48,154 bases of DNA, from the NCBI RefSeq assembly GCF_900609045.1, contig NZ_UXAV01000030.1, positions 1 to 48,154 of the forward strand, in the 5' to 3' direction. The translations under genes and the position numbers were made by a program. Below the pieces are notes generated by a model, which saw nothing but the letters and a program-made list of their open reading frames with translations, ran no database searches and was not told where the DNA came from. Below, piece by piece: positions 1 through 8,008 of the stretch. Source of the DNA: Filibacter tadaridae. Lineage in GTDB: Bacteria > Bacillota > Bacilli > Bacillales_A > Planococcaceae. How positions within the stretch are numbered: position 1 is the first letter of the stretch; each line of letters starts with the position of its first letter.

Positions 1-37
1 AATCCTTTATCCCTTATATGTTTTATTACTCAACGCA

Positions 38-61
38 TTCATCACTTTTACAAGTGATGAA
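38..61. repeat. Short perfect palindrome near the left edge
   Basis: Arms TTCATCACTT (38-47) and AAGTGATGAA (52-61) are perfectly complementary around a 4-nt loop. The T-run lies on the 5' side in either reading, so it is not a good terminator. It could be an operator or the tail of a feature outside the window. Nothing else is seen in 1-110. Confidence 0.4.
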
Positions 62-113
62 AAAACAGTATAACTCTGGTCTATTCCAGAATCGGGCGCG
101 TTTGTTGAAGATC

Positions 114-160
114 AAAAGCTTAATTCTTTGCTGAAAAGTAGCAGGAATTAAGCTTTTTTC
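114..160 (+). terminator. Rho-independent terminator of an upstream gene outside the window
   Basis: Arms AAAAGCTTAATTC (114-126) and GAATTAAGCTTTT (145-157) pair perfectly around an 18-nt loop, and the T-run continues on the plus strand. It probably ends a rightward gene lying left of the window. Confidence 0.6.
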
Positions 161-270
161 ATAGTTTTGCTTTTGGATTTTTGTCGCTTTCTTGTTCAAC
201 CGCATATGTGAAAGTAGCCTTTATAAAATAGATATATTCTTGGGGAATAACTAACTTGCTTCAAATACAG

Positions 271-315
271 AAGCCCCTTTTCAAGTTTGAGTTTCAACTT
301 GGGAAGGGGCTTTTT
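271..315. terminator. Long hairpin terminator between the left edge and the MFS gene
   Basis: AAGCCCCTTTTCAAGTT pairs with CAACTTGGGAAGGGGCTT with few mismatches, followed by T's on the plus strand. It sits just 3' of the leftward MFS gene, so it may stop transcription in both directions, although the U-tract is better on the plus strand. Confidence 0.65.
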
Positions 316-334
316 AGTTACTGATCGTAAACTC

Positions 335-1504
335 TTAATGCAGAGAAGCAACTTTCTTATGAGTACGCAAGATCATAAACGTACTAACCAAAACAATGAC
401 CATGATTGAAACCGAAAGTATCCCGTATTGGAAGCGGATGTTTGCCTGGTTGGCAACTGTTCCAATTCCGTCTAGCACGACTGGCGATAAAAATTGGCCT
501 AAAAATGTAAAGCTGGAAGTTATGGCGATTGCCTGGTCAGCTTGATGGAATGGGACACGATCAAGTGCTTTTAAAACAAGTATTGGAAACAAGGCACCTT
601 GTCCAAAGCCGACTAAGCAAACGCCTACGATGACAAGTGGGACGCTATGTGTGAATGTCAATAAGAGAAATGCAACCCCCATGCCAAACAGCATGACGGG
701 TATGGCGAATTTTTTAAACGTTAATTCGATCTGAACGAGCAACAGGCTTGTAATCATCCCGCCGACGGTCGTAAAGGATACGACTGTTCCTGCAAGTGCT
801 GCACCGCCTAATGCACTCTGTTCCAAATACAATGCGATGTTTGTTGCAATCGAATAATAAGCCAACATAATCCCGCCCATTGCGATTGCATAACCGTATA
901 CAGCGAATGGGAGTTTAGCCTTTTGTTCGTGTGTTTTCGGTTTTTGGATTTCTCCTTTCGGTAAAAAGAAGAAAATCATGACAAAGATGACGAGGCCTAA
1001 AAAATACACATTAAAAGGGACACGCCAGCCAAATGTCGCAAGCCACCCTGCCAATAACATCGTCAAAATACCACCGAGATTGCTAAAAGCAGAGTTGTAC
1101 CCCATCATTTTCGTCCGCTCTTTTCCCGCGAAATAATCATTGATGAGTGTCATCGATAAAGGCATCACAAGTCCAACCCCAGCCCCTAAAATTAGGCGCA
1201 GAACGAGTAGTGATTCAATCGTAGGAACAAACTGAGGACCAATCCCTCCGATTAAATAAATAAACAAACCAATCATGATAATTGTTCTTTTCGTCAGTTT
1301 AGACGTTAAATAACTCGATAGAAAAGAAAAGGGAATAATCATGATGGAAGGTGCGGTTAAGATTAGTTTAATCATTGTGGGGCTTGCATCAGGAAAGGCT
1401 TTAGCAATTAACCCGAGCGCAGGTGAAATCGCAGCGCCAGCCATTACTGTCGCCATCGAAATCGATAAAATTGTCGGTTTTAACATTTTATGAATAGTGA
1501 ACAC
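335..1504 (-). CDS. MFS transporter (DHA1-like drug/metabolite exporter)
   Basis: This 389-residue, very hydrophobic protein has about 12 predicted membrane helices, as expected for a single-domain major facilitator. The basic loop after the second helix (SSYLTSKLTKR) and the segment RLILGAGVGLVMPLS match the loop 2-3 and helix-4 regions of DHA1 exporters. It lies 45 bp downstream of a MarR regulator on the same strand, which suggests a drug or toxic-metabolite efflux unit under local control. The GTG start is the first in frame; its AAAGGA ribosome site is unusually close, and ATG at 1486 is the alternative. The substrate cannot be told from sequence. Confidence 0.85.
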   Translation of the reverse strand: MFTIHKMLKPTILSISMATVMAGAAISPALGLIAKAFPDASPTMIKLILTAPSIMIIPFSFLSSYLTSKLTKRTIIMIGLFIYLIGGIGPQFVPTIESLLVLRLILGAGVGLVMPLSMTLINDYFAGKERTKMMGYNSAFSNLGGILTMLLAGWLATFGWRVPFNVYFLGLVIFVMIFFFLPKGEIQKPKTHEQKAKLPFAVYGYAIAMGGIMLAYYSIATNIALYLEQSALGGAALAGTVVSFTTVGGMITSLLLVQIELTFKKFAIPVMLFGMGVAFLLLTFTHSVPLVIVGVCLVGFGQGALFPILVLKALDRVPFHQADQAIAITSSFTFLGQFLSPVVLDGIGTVANQANIRFQYGILSVSIMVIVLVSTFMILRTHKKVASLH

Positions 1505-1549
1505 GTCCTTTTATGAATATAACAAGTTCTGTCATGCGATTGCTCGTTT

Positions 1550-1981
1550 TTACCTATTGTCGATGTTGCTGGATGCTTGTTTAAACAGGGTATGCATCCT
1601 CTCCAAATCCGCATCGGAGATATCGTGGAATATTAATTTCATAATTTCTCGTCCTTCGTTTTGTAGCTCGTTGAGTGTTGTTTTTCCTTTGTCTGTCAAA
1701 TCCAAGTGAACGACCCGACGATCTTGTTCATTCCGTAAGCGAGTAATATAGCCATTTTCGATGAGCAGATTCGAAGCCGTTGTGATTGCTCCAGCGGTAA
1801 TATGTATTGAATTTGCCAACTCGGACATTTTCCTTGGTCCATTTTGCTCGAGCAAATACATAATACGTGATTGTGATCCGGGAAAGGTTTTCGCATAAAT
1901 ATCTTTCCACAGATGTTCCATTTTTCTTGATAATTGCCAAAATAAATCTTCCAAATCATGAAGGCTTCGTTGCCGATCCAT
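1550..1981 (-). CDS. MarR family transcriptional regulator
   Basis: The 143-residue protein is the usual MarR length. A winged helix-turn-helix is visible at about residues 38-95: a recognition region (MSELANSIHITAGAITTASN) followed by a wing rich in charged residues (RNEQDRRVVHLDLT). Helices at both ends would form the dimer interface. It is the first gene of a two-gene unit with the MFS transporter and has its own promoter with an overlapping inverted repeat (2015-2037), so autorepression relieved by a small ligand is likely. This is inferred from family behaviour. The ATG start follows a GGGGGAT ribosome site. Confidence 0.88.
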   Translation of the reverse strand: MDRQRSLHDLEDLFWQLSRKMEHLWKDIYAKTFPGSQSRIMYLLEQNGPRKMSELANSIHITAGAITTASNLLIENGYITRLRNEQDRRVVHLDLTDKGKTTLNELQNEGREIMKLIFHDISDADLERMHTLFKQASSNIDNR

Positions 1982-2014
1982 TCATATCCCCCTTGCCAAT
2001 TAATTTAATTAGTA

Positions 2015-2069
2015 AATACTTTAGCTGTTAAACTATTAAAAGTGTACGGGTACTTAATTGTGATGTCAA
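2015..2069 (-). promoter_or_regulatory. Promoter and candidate MarR operator
   Basis: Reading leftwards, TTGACA (2064-2069), a 17-bp spacer and TACACT (2041-2046) make a good SigA promoter. Immediately downstream, AATAGTTTA and TAAAGTATT form an inverted repeat with a 5-bp centre (2015-2037, 8 of 9 positions matched). A repressor there would sit over the transcription start. Confidence 0.6.
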
Positions 2070-2277
2070 TTAAAAAAGATGACTGCGTATTAATTCCGCG
2101 GACATGGCTTCAGAAACTTCTCACCTCAAAATTGCTGCTTTAAAAATAAATTTCGTCACGTTGTATCTCTTTTCAAAGGGACCGCCTATATAGAGGATGA
2201 AGGTGTCGTTCGTCTAAGCAAAAGACGTTCATCAGTAAGGCGAATTTATTTTCGCTTATTTCACCGGAGGAGGATTC

Positions 2278-3219
2278 ATGATGAATTTATTAATTGAAGA
2301 GTCGCCGCTTCAAGTGCTTCCATCTTTAGCGATGGAAGTTGGTTTGAACGAGGCGATAGTACTCCAACAGCTTCATTTTCTATCGCTCATCTCGACGAAC
2401 GTCCGGGATGGGCATAAGTGGGTTTACAAAACAGTTGACCAGTGGAAAAATGAGGAATTTCCATTTTGGTCTATCGATACGATTAAAAGAGCGATTCGTA
2501 GACTGGAAGATAGCGGTTATATCATTTCGACCACTTCCTATAATCGGATGAAAATGGACAAGACAAAATGGTACCGCATCAATTATAAAAAGCCGCACTA
2601 TTCGACGGGGCAAGATACGTCATCGACGACGGCAAAATCAGTCCAAGAGGAAGTGCAAGATGCGCCATCGACAGCAGCACAATCGGCCCAAGAGGAAGTG
2701 CAAATTGCCCCCTCTACAGAAGGCAAAATGCCCCTAGCAATAACCAAAGAGGTTAAGAGTATTAAAAAAGATATTGTCGAGAACGATCTCGACGTTGTGT
2801 CTGTCATTGATTTTTCAAGTAAAAATGCGAGTACGCAATTCAAAGCGTTTTTGAAAGCGACAGCGCGATTGGTGAAAGGGCGTTTACGACATTTGGACAA
2901 ACTTACTCACAATCCAAGATTGTATAATTTCCTCGGTGAACAAAAAGCAGGGCGTAAAACGGTAACCGTACAAGAAGTGCTTCATTTGGCAATCGAAATG
3001 GGCACGGCTCACTTGGCGCACCGAACCTTTTTGGCAATTGCAAACGGGAGGGTGAAAGTGGATGAACGCTCCGAACGACTTGAAAAAGCCGACAATGAAG
3101 ACCAGGCAATTACGAAAATGATCGCACAAATCAAGTTGAATTTTGGCAAAGTCAAACTGTACGTAGTCGAACAACAAAACCAGATTTATTCGCATTCTAC
3201 TACAGTTAAAATGTCTTAG
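2278..3219 (+). CDS. Phage/plasmid replication-type protein with N-terminal winged helix
   Basis: The 313-residue protein opens with a segment (about residues 1-105) of the kind found at the front of phage and plasmid replication initiators in Firmicutes: LNEAIVLQQLHFL, then WSIDTIKRAIRRLEDSGYI, then KMDKTKWYRINY, the pattern of a winged helix-turn-helix. A low-complexity linker (about 112-150) carries two imperfect copies of a QEEVQ-containing unit. The C-terminal part (about 175-290) is helical and basic and could be a DNA-binding or helicase-loader domain, but I do not recognise it. The ATG follows a near-perfect GGAGGAGG. No other phage gene is nearby, so it is probably a remnant or a domesticated gene. 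Confidence 0.6.
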   Translation: MMNLLIEESPLQVLPSLAMEVGLNEAIVLQQLHFLSLISTNVRDGHKWVYKTVDQWKNEEFPFWSIDTIKRAIRRLEDSGYIISTTSYNRMKMDKTKWYRINYKKPHYSTGQDTSSTTAKSVQEEVQDAPSTAAQSAQEEVQIAPSTEGKMPLAITKEVKSIKKDIVENDLDVVSVIDFSSKNASTQFKAFLKATARLVKGRLRHLDKLTHNPRLYNFLGEQKAGRKTVTVQEVLHLAIEMGTAHLAHRTFLAIANGRVKVDERSERLEKADNEDQAITKMIAQIKLNFGKVKLYVVEQQNQIYSHSTTVKMS

Positions 3220-3295
3220 AAGCGCGAGTCCCGTTAAAACGTTATAGTGGTCAGAAGATGTTCATTAAAATATCAGAGAGTAGGTGGCAATCCAA

Positions 3296-3490
3296 ATGAA
3301 TCGGAAATCAGTAAAGTAACAAATCAAAGATTGTACAATCGATGAATTAGAAACGTGGCGTAAGCATGCTGTTAAGTGCTTGGCTTATTATATAAAATAT
3401 CCTGATGAATTCGAGGTTGAAGAGTGCAACTTTGTTATTTCACACATTGATCAACGATTCCGTGAAATGAAAGATGAAGAAAGCAAATGA
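3296..3490 (+). pseudogene. Broken small ORF, probable phage-type remnant
   Basis: Reading from ATG 3296, the frame hits TAA at codon 8 (3317-3319) and then stays open for 56 codons to TGA at 3488. The open part has protein-like composition (for example DELETWRKHAVKCLAYYI and NFVISHIDQRFREMKDEE). No good ribosome site or start lies inside the open part. It follows the replication-type gene by 76 bp, so both may derive from the same element. It could also be a chance ORF. Confidence 0.35.
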
Positions 3491-3543
3491 GTTCTCCCCA
3501 TAAATAAACCGCAAGAAGGACATCGTGGAAATATTGTATGAGT

Positions 3544-3604
3544 TAAAAAAGGTACCTGGTTCTAACACAACTCAGAATAGCATTAGAATCAGGCACCTAA
3601 ATTA
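3544..3604. repeat. Dispersed hairpin repeat, copy 1
   Basis: AGGTACCTGGTTCTAA (3550-3565) pairs with TTAGAATCAGGCACCT (3583-3598), 14 of 16 positions. The same arms and the same A-rich flanks recur at 13138-13199. Between this copy and the Rpn-like gene (to 3845) I see no other gene. Confidence 0.7.
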
Positions 3605-3845
3605 TGTCCTCGTTTTTGATGCCTAAAACTTATCTTGGATTATTTTCTGGCCATGAAAGCTTTTCGTTAGTTGGACAACTTTTGAGAGAACTTTTTTTCT
3701 TTTGCAATGTGTAAATAAACTTGTGTTTTGATTTCATCATCTCATATGTTCTGTTTCCCCTGCATTGGCAAAGAACAGGATTAGAATGTATAATACAACG
3801 TAAGGATTGTAGGTTGAACGTTTGGTGAAAAGGGGGATTCTGTAC

Positions 3846-4850
3846 GTGAAGATTCAAAACCCGCACGATAAGTTTTTCAAAGAAACGATGGGGAATGTAG
3901 AGACGGCTAAAGACTTTCTCACAAATTATTTACCGGAATCGATTATGCGAGTTGTTAACTTAGACACCTTGGAGCCGCAAAAAGACAGTTTCATTAGCCC
4001 AGAACTCGAAGAAAGCTACTCTGATTTGTTATTTCAAGTAGATATTTCAGGAAAAGAGAGCTACCTCTATTTTTTGTTTGAACATAAAAGTTACACAGAT
4101 AAAGGAATCGCTTTTCAGCTATTGAAATATATGGTGGAGATATGGGAAGCGAAAATGAACAAAGAGCGAAAAAAGCCGCTTCCAATTATCATTCCGCTCG
4201 TTATCTACCATGGTGTAGATAAATGGAACACTCCTTCAAATTTGGGTGACCTATTGTCCGGTTACGATGAACTTCCCGAAAACTTGAAAGTCTACGTGCC
4301 GAACTTTGACTACTTGCTTTACAACGTATCTGTTTATACCGATGAAGAAATCAAAGGAAAAGCAAAGACAAAGATCTTATTGACGCTACTCCGTGATATA
4401 TTCACGAAAGATGGCGACAAACTAGAAGAGTCTATTCTTCGCTCAATTCATTATTTGAATGAATTAGAAGACAGGCAAACGGGGACCGAGTATTTGGAAA
4501 CAATCATACGCTATATATTTAGCGCCGGTAAATCTTTAACTAAACGCAACGTCAATAAAATGATTCATCAAATTGAAACATCCTATCCTGAAGGGAGTGA
4601 AGTGACCATGACATTAGCTGAAATGTGGATGGAAGAAGGCAGAGAAGAAGGCAGAGAAGAAGGCAGAGAAGAAGGCGTAGCAGCAGCTTTATCCGAAACT
4701 GCGATTCAACTGTTGATTGAAAAATTTGGGAAAGTCCCTCAAGACATGAAAGACGGCATCATGAATTCCGACACGACTACTTTGAAACTTGTGTTATTCA
4801 ATATCTTTAGATACGAAAGTGTAGAGGATGTTCGAAGATATATTCAATAA
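3846..4850 (+). CDS. Rpn family recombination-promoting nuclease / YhgA-like PD-(D/E)XK protein
   Basis: The protein starts with the family signature NPHDKFFKETM and has a PD-(D/E)XK nuclease core: Asp60 in YSDLLF and Glu79-x-Lys81 in FEHKS, followed by Gln91 in FQLLKYM. The rest (about 100-240) matches the helical region of Rpn/YhgA proteins, which are DNA endonucleases linked to recombination and, in some cases, phage defence. Near the C-terminus (263-277) is an EEGR tandem repeat encoded by a 12-bp DNA repeat. GTG 3846 was chosen because AAAAGGGGG lies 9 bp upstream and the family signature starts there. The gene stands alone between a hairpin repeat and a terminator, in accessory DNA. Confidence 0.82.
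   Translation: MKIQNPHDKFFKETMGNVETAKDFLTNYLPESIMRVVNLDTLEPQKDSFISPELEESYSDLLFQVDISGKESYLYFLFEHKSYTDKGIAFQLLKYMVEIWEAKMNKERKKPLPIIIPLVIYHGVDKWNTPSNLGDLLSGYDELPENLKVYVPNFDYLLYNVSVYTDEEIKGKAKTKILLTLLRDIFTKDGDKLEESILRSIHYLNELEDRQTGTEYLETIIRYIFSAGKSLTKRNVNKMIHQIETSYPEGSEVTMTLAEMWMEEGREEGREEGREEGVAAALSETAIQLLIEKFGKVPQDMKDGIMNSDTTTLKLVLFNIFRYESVEDVRRYIQ
4632..4676 (+). repeat. 12-bp in-frame tandem repeat inside the Rpn-like gene
   Basis: Three perfect copies of GAAGAAGGCAGA plus a fourth partial copy (GAAGAAGGC) encode EEGR-EEGR-EEGR-EEG. The unit length is a multiple of three, so copy-number change would alter protein length without breaking the frame. Confidence 0.9.
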
Positions 4851-4923
4851 TTCAATTTACGAACTTGCTGCTGACTGTCTGAAAACACTTATGTGATCAT
4901 CATTTGTTCAACATATATATTAG

Positions 4924-4960
4924 AACCAATTTTTCCTATTCAGGAAAGGTTGGTTTTTTG
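4924..4960 (+). terminator. Terminator after the Rpn-like gene
   Basis: AACCAATTTTTCCT pairs with AGGAAAGGTTGGTT around a 4-nt loop and is followed by a T-run. From here to 5152 I see no gene. Confidence 0.75.
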
Positions 4961-5152
4961 TTTTTCTGAAATACGGTCGAATGTGTCGCAAGTCAGATTG
5001 CTGAATAGAGATCAGCAATTCAGAAAGACAAAAAGGTTTGACTAGAAATCGATACTGAAAGAGTAAAATGGCTGTGTCTGAATCATACTGTTATGTAATG
5101 GAATTAGGAACACTAATTGCAGGATCCATTACAAAATAAGGGGTTATGCAAA

Positions 5153-6328
5153 ATGATAAATAATAAATTCAAGAAGTTAACCGAAATCAGACAAGCCCTC
5201 AATTCAAAATTTTACGAGCGGGAAAATGAGGTGGAGGGAATTCTCGTAGCTTTGCTCTCTAGGCAGCATATGCTCATGATTGGACCTGCGGGGACCGCTA
5301 AATCCGCATTGTCGGCGGAGTTAGCGAAAATCGTGCGAGGAACAACGTATTTCCAATGGTTGCTGACAAAGTTCAGTACGCCTGAAGAAGTATTTGGCCC
5401 GTTATCGTTAAAGGGTCTTGAACAGGGTGTATACAAGCGGGTTACAGCAGCTAAAATGCCAGAGGCGCATCTCGTATTTTTGGATGAAATCTTTAAAGCA
5501 AATTCAGCGATTCTTAACAGTTTGTTGACGCTAATTAATGAAAGGCTCTTCTATAATGATGGGGCTCCCATTCAAGCTCCCTTGATGTCAGTAATAGGTG
5601 CTTCAAATGAGTTTCCTGAGGAAGGAGAAGGGCTTGATGCATTATTTGATCGTTTCCTGTTGCGCTTTGAGATTGACTTGATTGCAGATGAAACGAGTTT
5701 TGTCTCTATGATGAAAGGTGTTGGACAAAATCAGCAAATGCCATCCATGACAATGGAAGAATTGGTACAGCTCCAGCTTTTGACAGACAGGGTATTGATA
5801 CCTGAAGAAGTATACGAGATCTTATCGAAGATTCGTGTAGAGTTGCGAGATGAAGGTATTCGCCCCTCCGATCGACGGTTCAAGCAGTCGTTAAGCGTTT
5901 TGCAAGCAAAAGCGTTGGTGAATGGAAGGCAAGTCGTCAATGTAGATGATATTGCAATTCTTGAAAATGCCCTTTGGGAAACGGTGGACCAAAAAGATGC
6001 CGTGTCATTCATTATTCGCAACCACGCACATGATATTGTCACGAATACCCTCCATTCCATACAAAATGAAGCAAATGAAGTGTTCTACGCCATACTGCAG
6101 GATCAGTCACCAGGGGCTGGAATGGAAGCAACTCAAAAAATGGCAGCTTTAGTGAGTGATTTGAATAAGCTTAAAAGTCACAATCAAAGTCGGAAAGCTG
6201 ATATCGACGTAGTACTTGATAAAGTGACTTCAATACAACATGAAGTACTAAATAGCATTATAGAACCGTGGTATTTAGATGCTCCAAATGATAAGAGGGC
6301 GTCTACCAGCATATTTTTCAAAATGTGA
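5153..6328 (+). CDS. MoxR family AAA+ ATPase (RavA-like)
   Basis: The 391-residue protein has a Walker A motif GPAGTAKS at about residues 42-49, a Walker B LVFLDEIFKAN followed by the helix SAILNSLLTLINER, and GASNEFPEEGEGLDALFDRF containing sensor 1 and the arginine finger. This is the MoxR/RavA branch, whose members act as chaperone-like ATPases together with a VWA-domain partner. The C-terminal 100 residues are helical and may bind the partner. ATG 5153 was chosen because AAGGGG lies 9 bp upstream; a TTG 36 bp earlier lacks a ribosome site. The VWA gene follows by 15 bp, so the two form an operon. Confidence 0.85.
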   Translation: MINNKFKKLTEIRQALNSKFYERENEVEGILVALLSRQHMLMIGPAGTAKSALSAELAKIVRGTTYFQWLLTKFSTPEEVFGPLSLKGLEQGVYKRVTAAKMPEAHLVFLDEIFKANSAILNSLLTLINERLFYNDGAPIQAPLMSVIGASNEFPEEGEGLDALFDRFLLRFEIDLIADETSFVSMMKGVGQNQQMPSMTMEELVQLQLLTDRVLIPEEVYEILSKIRVELRDEGIRPSDRRFKQSLSVLQAKALVNGRQVVNVDDIAILENALWETVDQKDAVSFIIRNHAHDIVTNTLHSIQNEANEVFYAILQDQSPGAGMEATQKMAALVSDLNKLKSHNQSRKADIDVVLDKVTSIQHEVLNSIIEPWYLDAPNDKRASTSIFFKM

Positions 6329-6343
6329 GAGGGAGTGTTCTTT

Positions 6344-7786
6344 GTGAGGAGTCTTAAAAACCACACTGGTAATCGTTCAGTATTGAATACAGACGCATTC
6401 GATAAAAGACGTTTCAAAGAAATTTATACTATGTCGCGGGGACTTCAAAAGTTAAGCGTTGATGGAGAGTTGCCAATGTTTGAACCGTTACTTGGTGATA
6501 TATGGGCTTCTTTATACAAGATGAAACCAAAATTGAGAGAAGAGGAAGTTATTGATGGTTTACAAGTAAACAAATCGTTTATGGAGAAAATCATGAGTGA
6601 TGATTCATTTGAAAACTACCGAAATTTCACCCGGTTGGATGACTTATCTTCTGCCATAGGAACTGTGAAATTCGGGGAGATGACGAACCAATGGTTCCTT
6701 GAACAACTAGAACAGGATGAAGATTTGCGAAAACAAATGCAAGAAATTCAAGCTATGCAAAGGCAACTTCAAAAGCAGGAACAACAAAATGGGGCTGAAA
6801 ATGGTAGTGAGAAGCTACAAGAAGAATTAAACGAAGCTATGTCAGATTTGGATGGTCAACTTCAACAGTCCTTGCAAGATAACGATCATAGTTTTTCGCA
6901 AGTGATGGCACAAGCTATGCAGGAAACGAAACAAACGAAAAATAGGTTAAAATCGCTACTTGGAGGAACGAGTGCTGGCAGTGGGGACGCGGAATTGAAA
7001 AAGGTTCCTTTACGGGACCAACTAAAATTAGCTGAAAAAATTACATCCACTACTCAGATGAAAGAGATTGCAGATTGGGCTGGTCGGTTTAAGCAGATAG
7101 CCCGTAGAAAGCAAAAGTCCAAGCATAGTAATTCAATAGAAAGAAGTGGGGTTACGTTAGGCAACGACATTGAAAGACTGTTACCGATGGAGTTAAGCCT
7201 ATACACACATCCAACAACTAAGAACGACTTTCTTCGTCGCTTTGTAGAAGGCAAGACGATGCAGTATGAGCAAAATGGACATGAGGTATTGGGAAAAGGG
7301 CCAATCATACTTTGTCTAGATCAGTCAGGGAGTATGCATAAGCTAGATGCCCAGTCAAAAGGTTTTACCTTGGCACTCATGTCGATTGCAAAAAAGCAAA
7401 GAAGGGATTTTTGTTTGATATTATTCTCTACCCGTACCCAGGTTTTTAAATTCGAAAGAGGAAATATAAAAAGCTTAGTTATGATCAATTTAGCCCAAAC
7501 TTTCTTAGGGGGAGGTACGAACTTTGCACTTCCCCTCGATGGAGCATTGAATGTAATAAATGAAAGTCGTTTTAAAAAGGCGGATATTGTATTTGTTACA
7601 GACGGCGAAGATAGTGTAAATACTTCATTTCTTGAAGCATTTAATAAAAAGAAAGAGGAGAAAGATTTCAATGTGCTATCTCTTGTTATAGGGGGTGGCA
7701 TAAACACGGTAGAACAGTTTTCCAATAAAGTTATTACGGTTAAAGATTTTGATGAGGAGGGTAGCTTTACTGCGTTTGAACTGTAA
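6344..7786 (+). CDS. VWA-domain protein (ViaA/CoxE-like), partner of the MoxR ATPase
   Basis: The C-terminal domain (about 315-480) is a von Willebrand A fold with a complete metal site: DQSGSM at about residue 326, the threonine of GGGTNFALP, and the aspartate of ADIVFVTDGED. The middle (about 115-190) is rich in Gln and Glu and probably forms a coiled coil, and the stretch before the VWA domain is basic. This layout resembles ViaA and other MoxR-associated VWA proteins, which adapt the ATPase to its clients. GTG 6344 has GAGAGGGA about 9 bp upstream; GTG 6335 is possible. The clients are unknown. Confidence 0.8.
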   Translation: MRSLKNHTGNRSVLNTDAFDKRRFKEIYTMSRGLQKLSVDGELPMFEPLLGDIWASLYKMKPKLREEEVIDGLQVNKSFMEKIMSDDSFENYRNFTRLDDLSSAIGTVKFGEMTNQWFLEQLEQDEDLRKQMQEIQAMQRQLQKQEQQNGAENGSEKLQEELNEAMSDLDGQLQQSLQDNDHSFSQVMAQAMQETKQTKNRLKSLLGGTSAGSGDAELKKVPLRDQLKLAEKITSTTQMKEIADWAGRFKQIARRKQKSKHSNSIERSGVTLGNDIERLLPMELSLYTHPTTKNDFLRRFVEGKTMQYEQNGHEVLGKGPIILCLDQSGSMHKLDAQSKGFTLALMSIAKKQRRDFCLILFSTRTQVFKFERGNIKSLVMINLAQTFLGGGTNFALPLDGALNVINESRFKKADIVFVTDGEDSVNTSFLEAFNKKKEEKDFNVLSLVIGGGINTVEQFSNKVITVKDFDEEGSFTAFEL

Positions 7787-7811
7787 ATTAAAACTTCGAG
7801 AACATTAATTG

Positions 7812-7838
7812 ACACTGTCTTCAGACGGTGTTTTTTAT
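7812..7838 (+). terminator. Terminator after the MoxR/VWA operon
   Basis: CACTGTC-TTCA-GACGGTG hairpin followed by TTTTTT. Confidence 0.8.
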
Positions 7839-7934
7839 TTGGAGTGGAAATTACTCAACAACAGAAAAGATGTTATCTAGGAACAGATCTAATATATATA
7901 AGGCCTCAAAATAAGGAATTTGAAGAAATCCGCA

Positions 7935-7988
7935 TTGACTTTTTCTGTTTTCTATCTTATGGTGTGTATATGAATATACACACCATAA
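7935..7988 (+). promoter_or_regulatory. SigA promoter with overlapping perfect 15-bp palindrome (GntR/YtrA operator)
   Basis: TTGACT (7935-7940), a 17-bp spacer and TATGGT (7958-7963) form a promoter. A perfect inverted repeat, TTATGGTGTGTATAT (7957-7971) and its complement (7974-7988) with a 2-bp centre, covers the -10 box and start region. The operon encodes a YtrA-type GntR regulator, so this is most probably its autoregulatory operator. Confidence 0.75.
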
Positions 7989-8008
7989 CTTGTCTGGGGG
8001 AGAACAAA

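Noticed and set aside
3617..3866. Minus-strand ORF of 78 codons upstream of the Rpn-like gene
   Set aside because: It has no ribosome site, overlaps the Rpn-like start and shows no family pattern.
4632..4676. Tandem repeat considered as a CRISPR array
   Set aside because: Units are contiguous, 12 bp long, without spacers, and in frame inside a gene.
7321..7815. Minus-strand ORF of 164 codons opposite the VWA gene
   Set aside because: It mirrors the VWA coding frame and shows no family signature.
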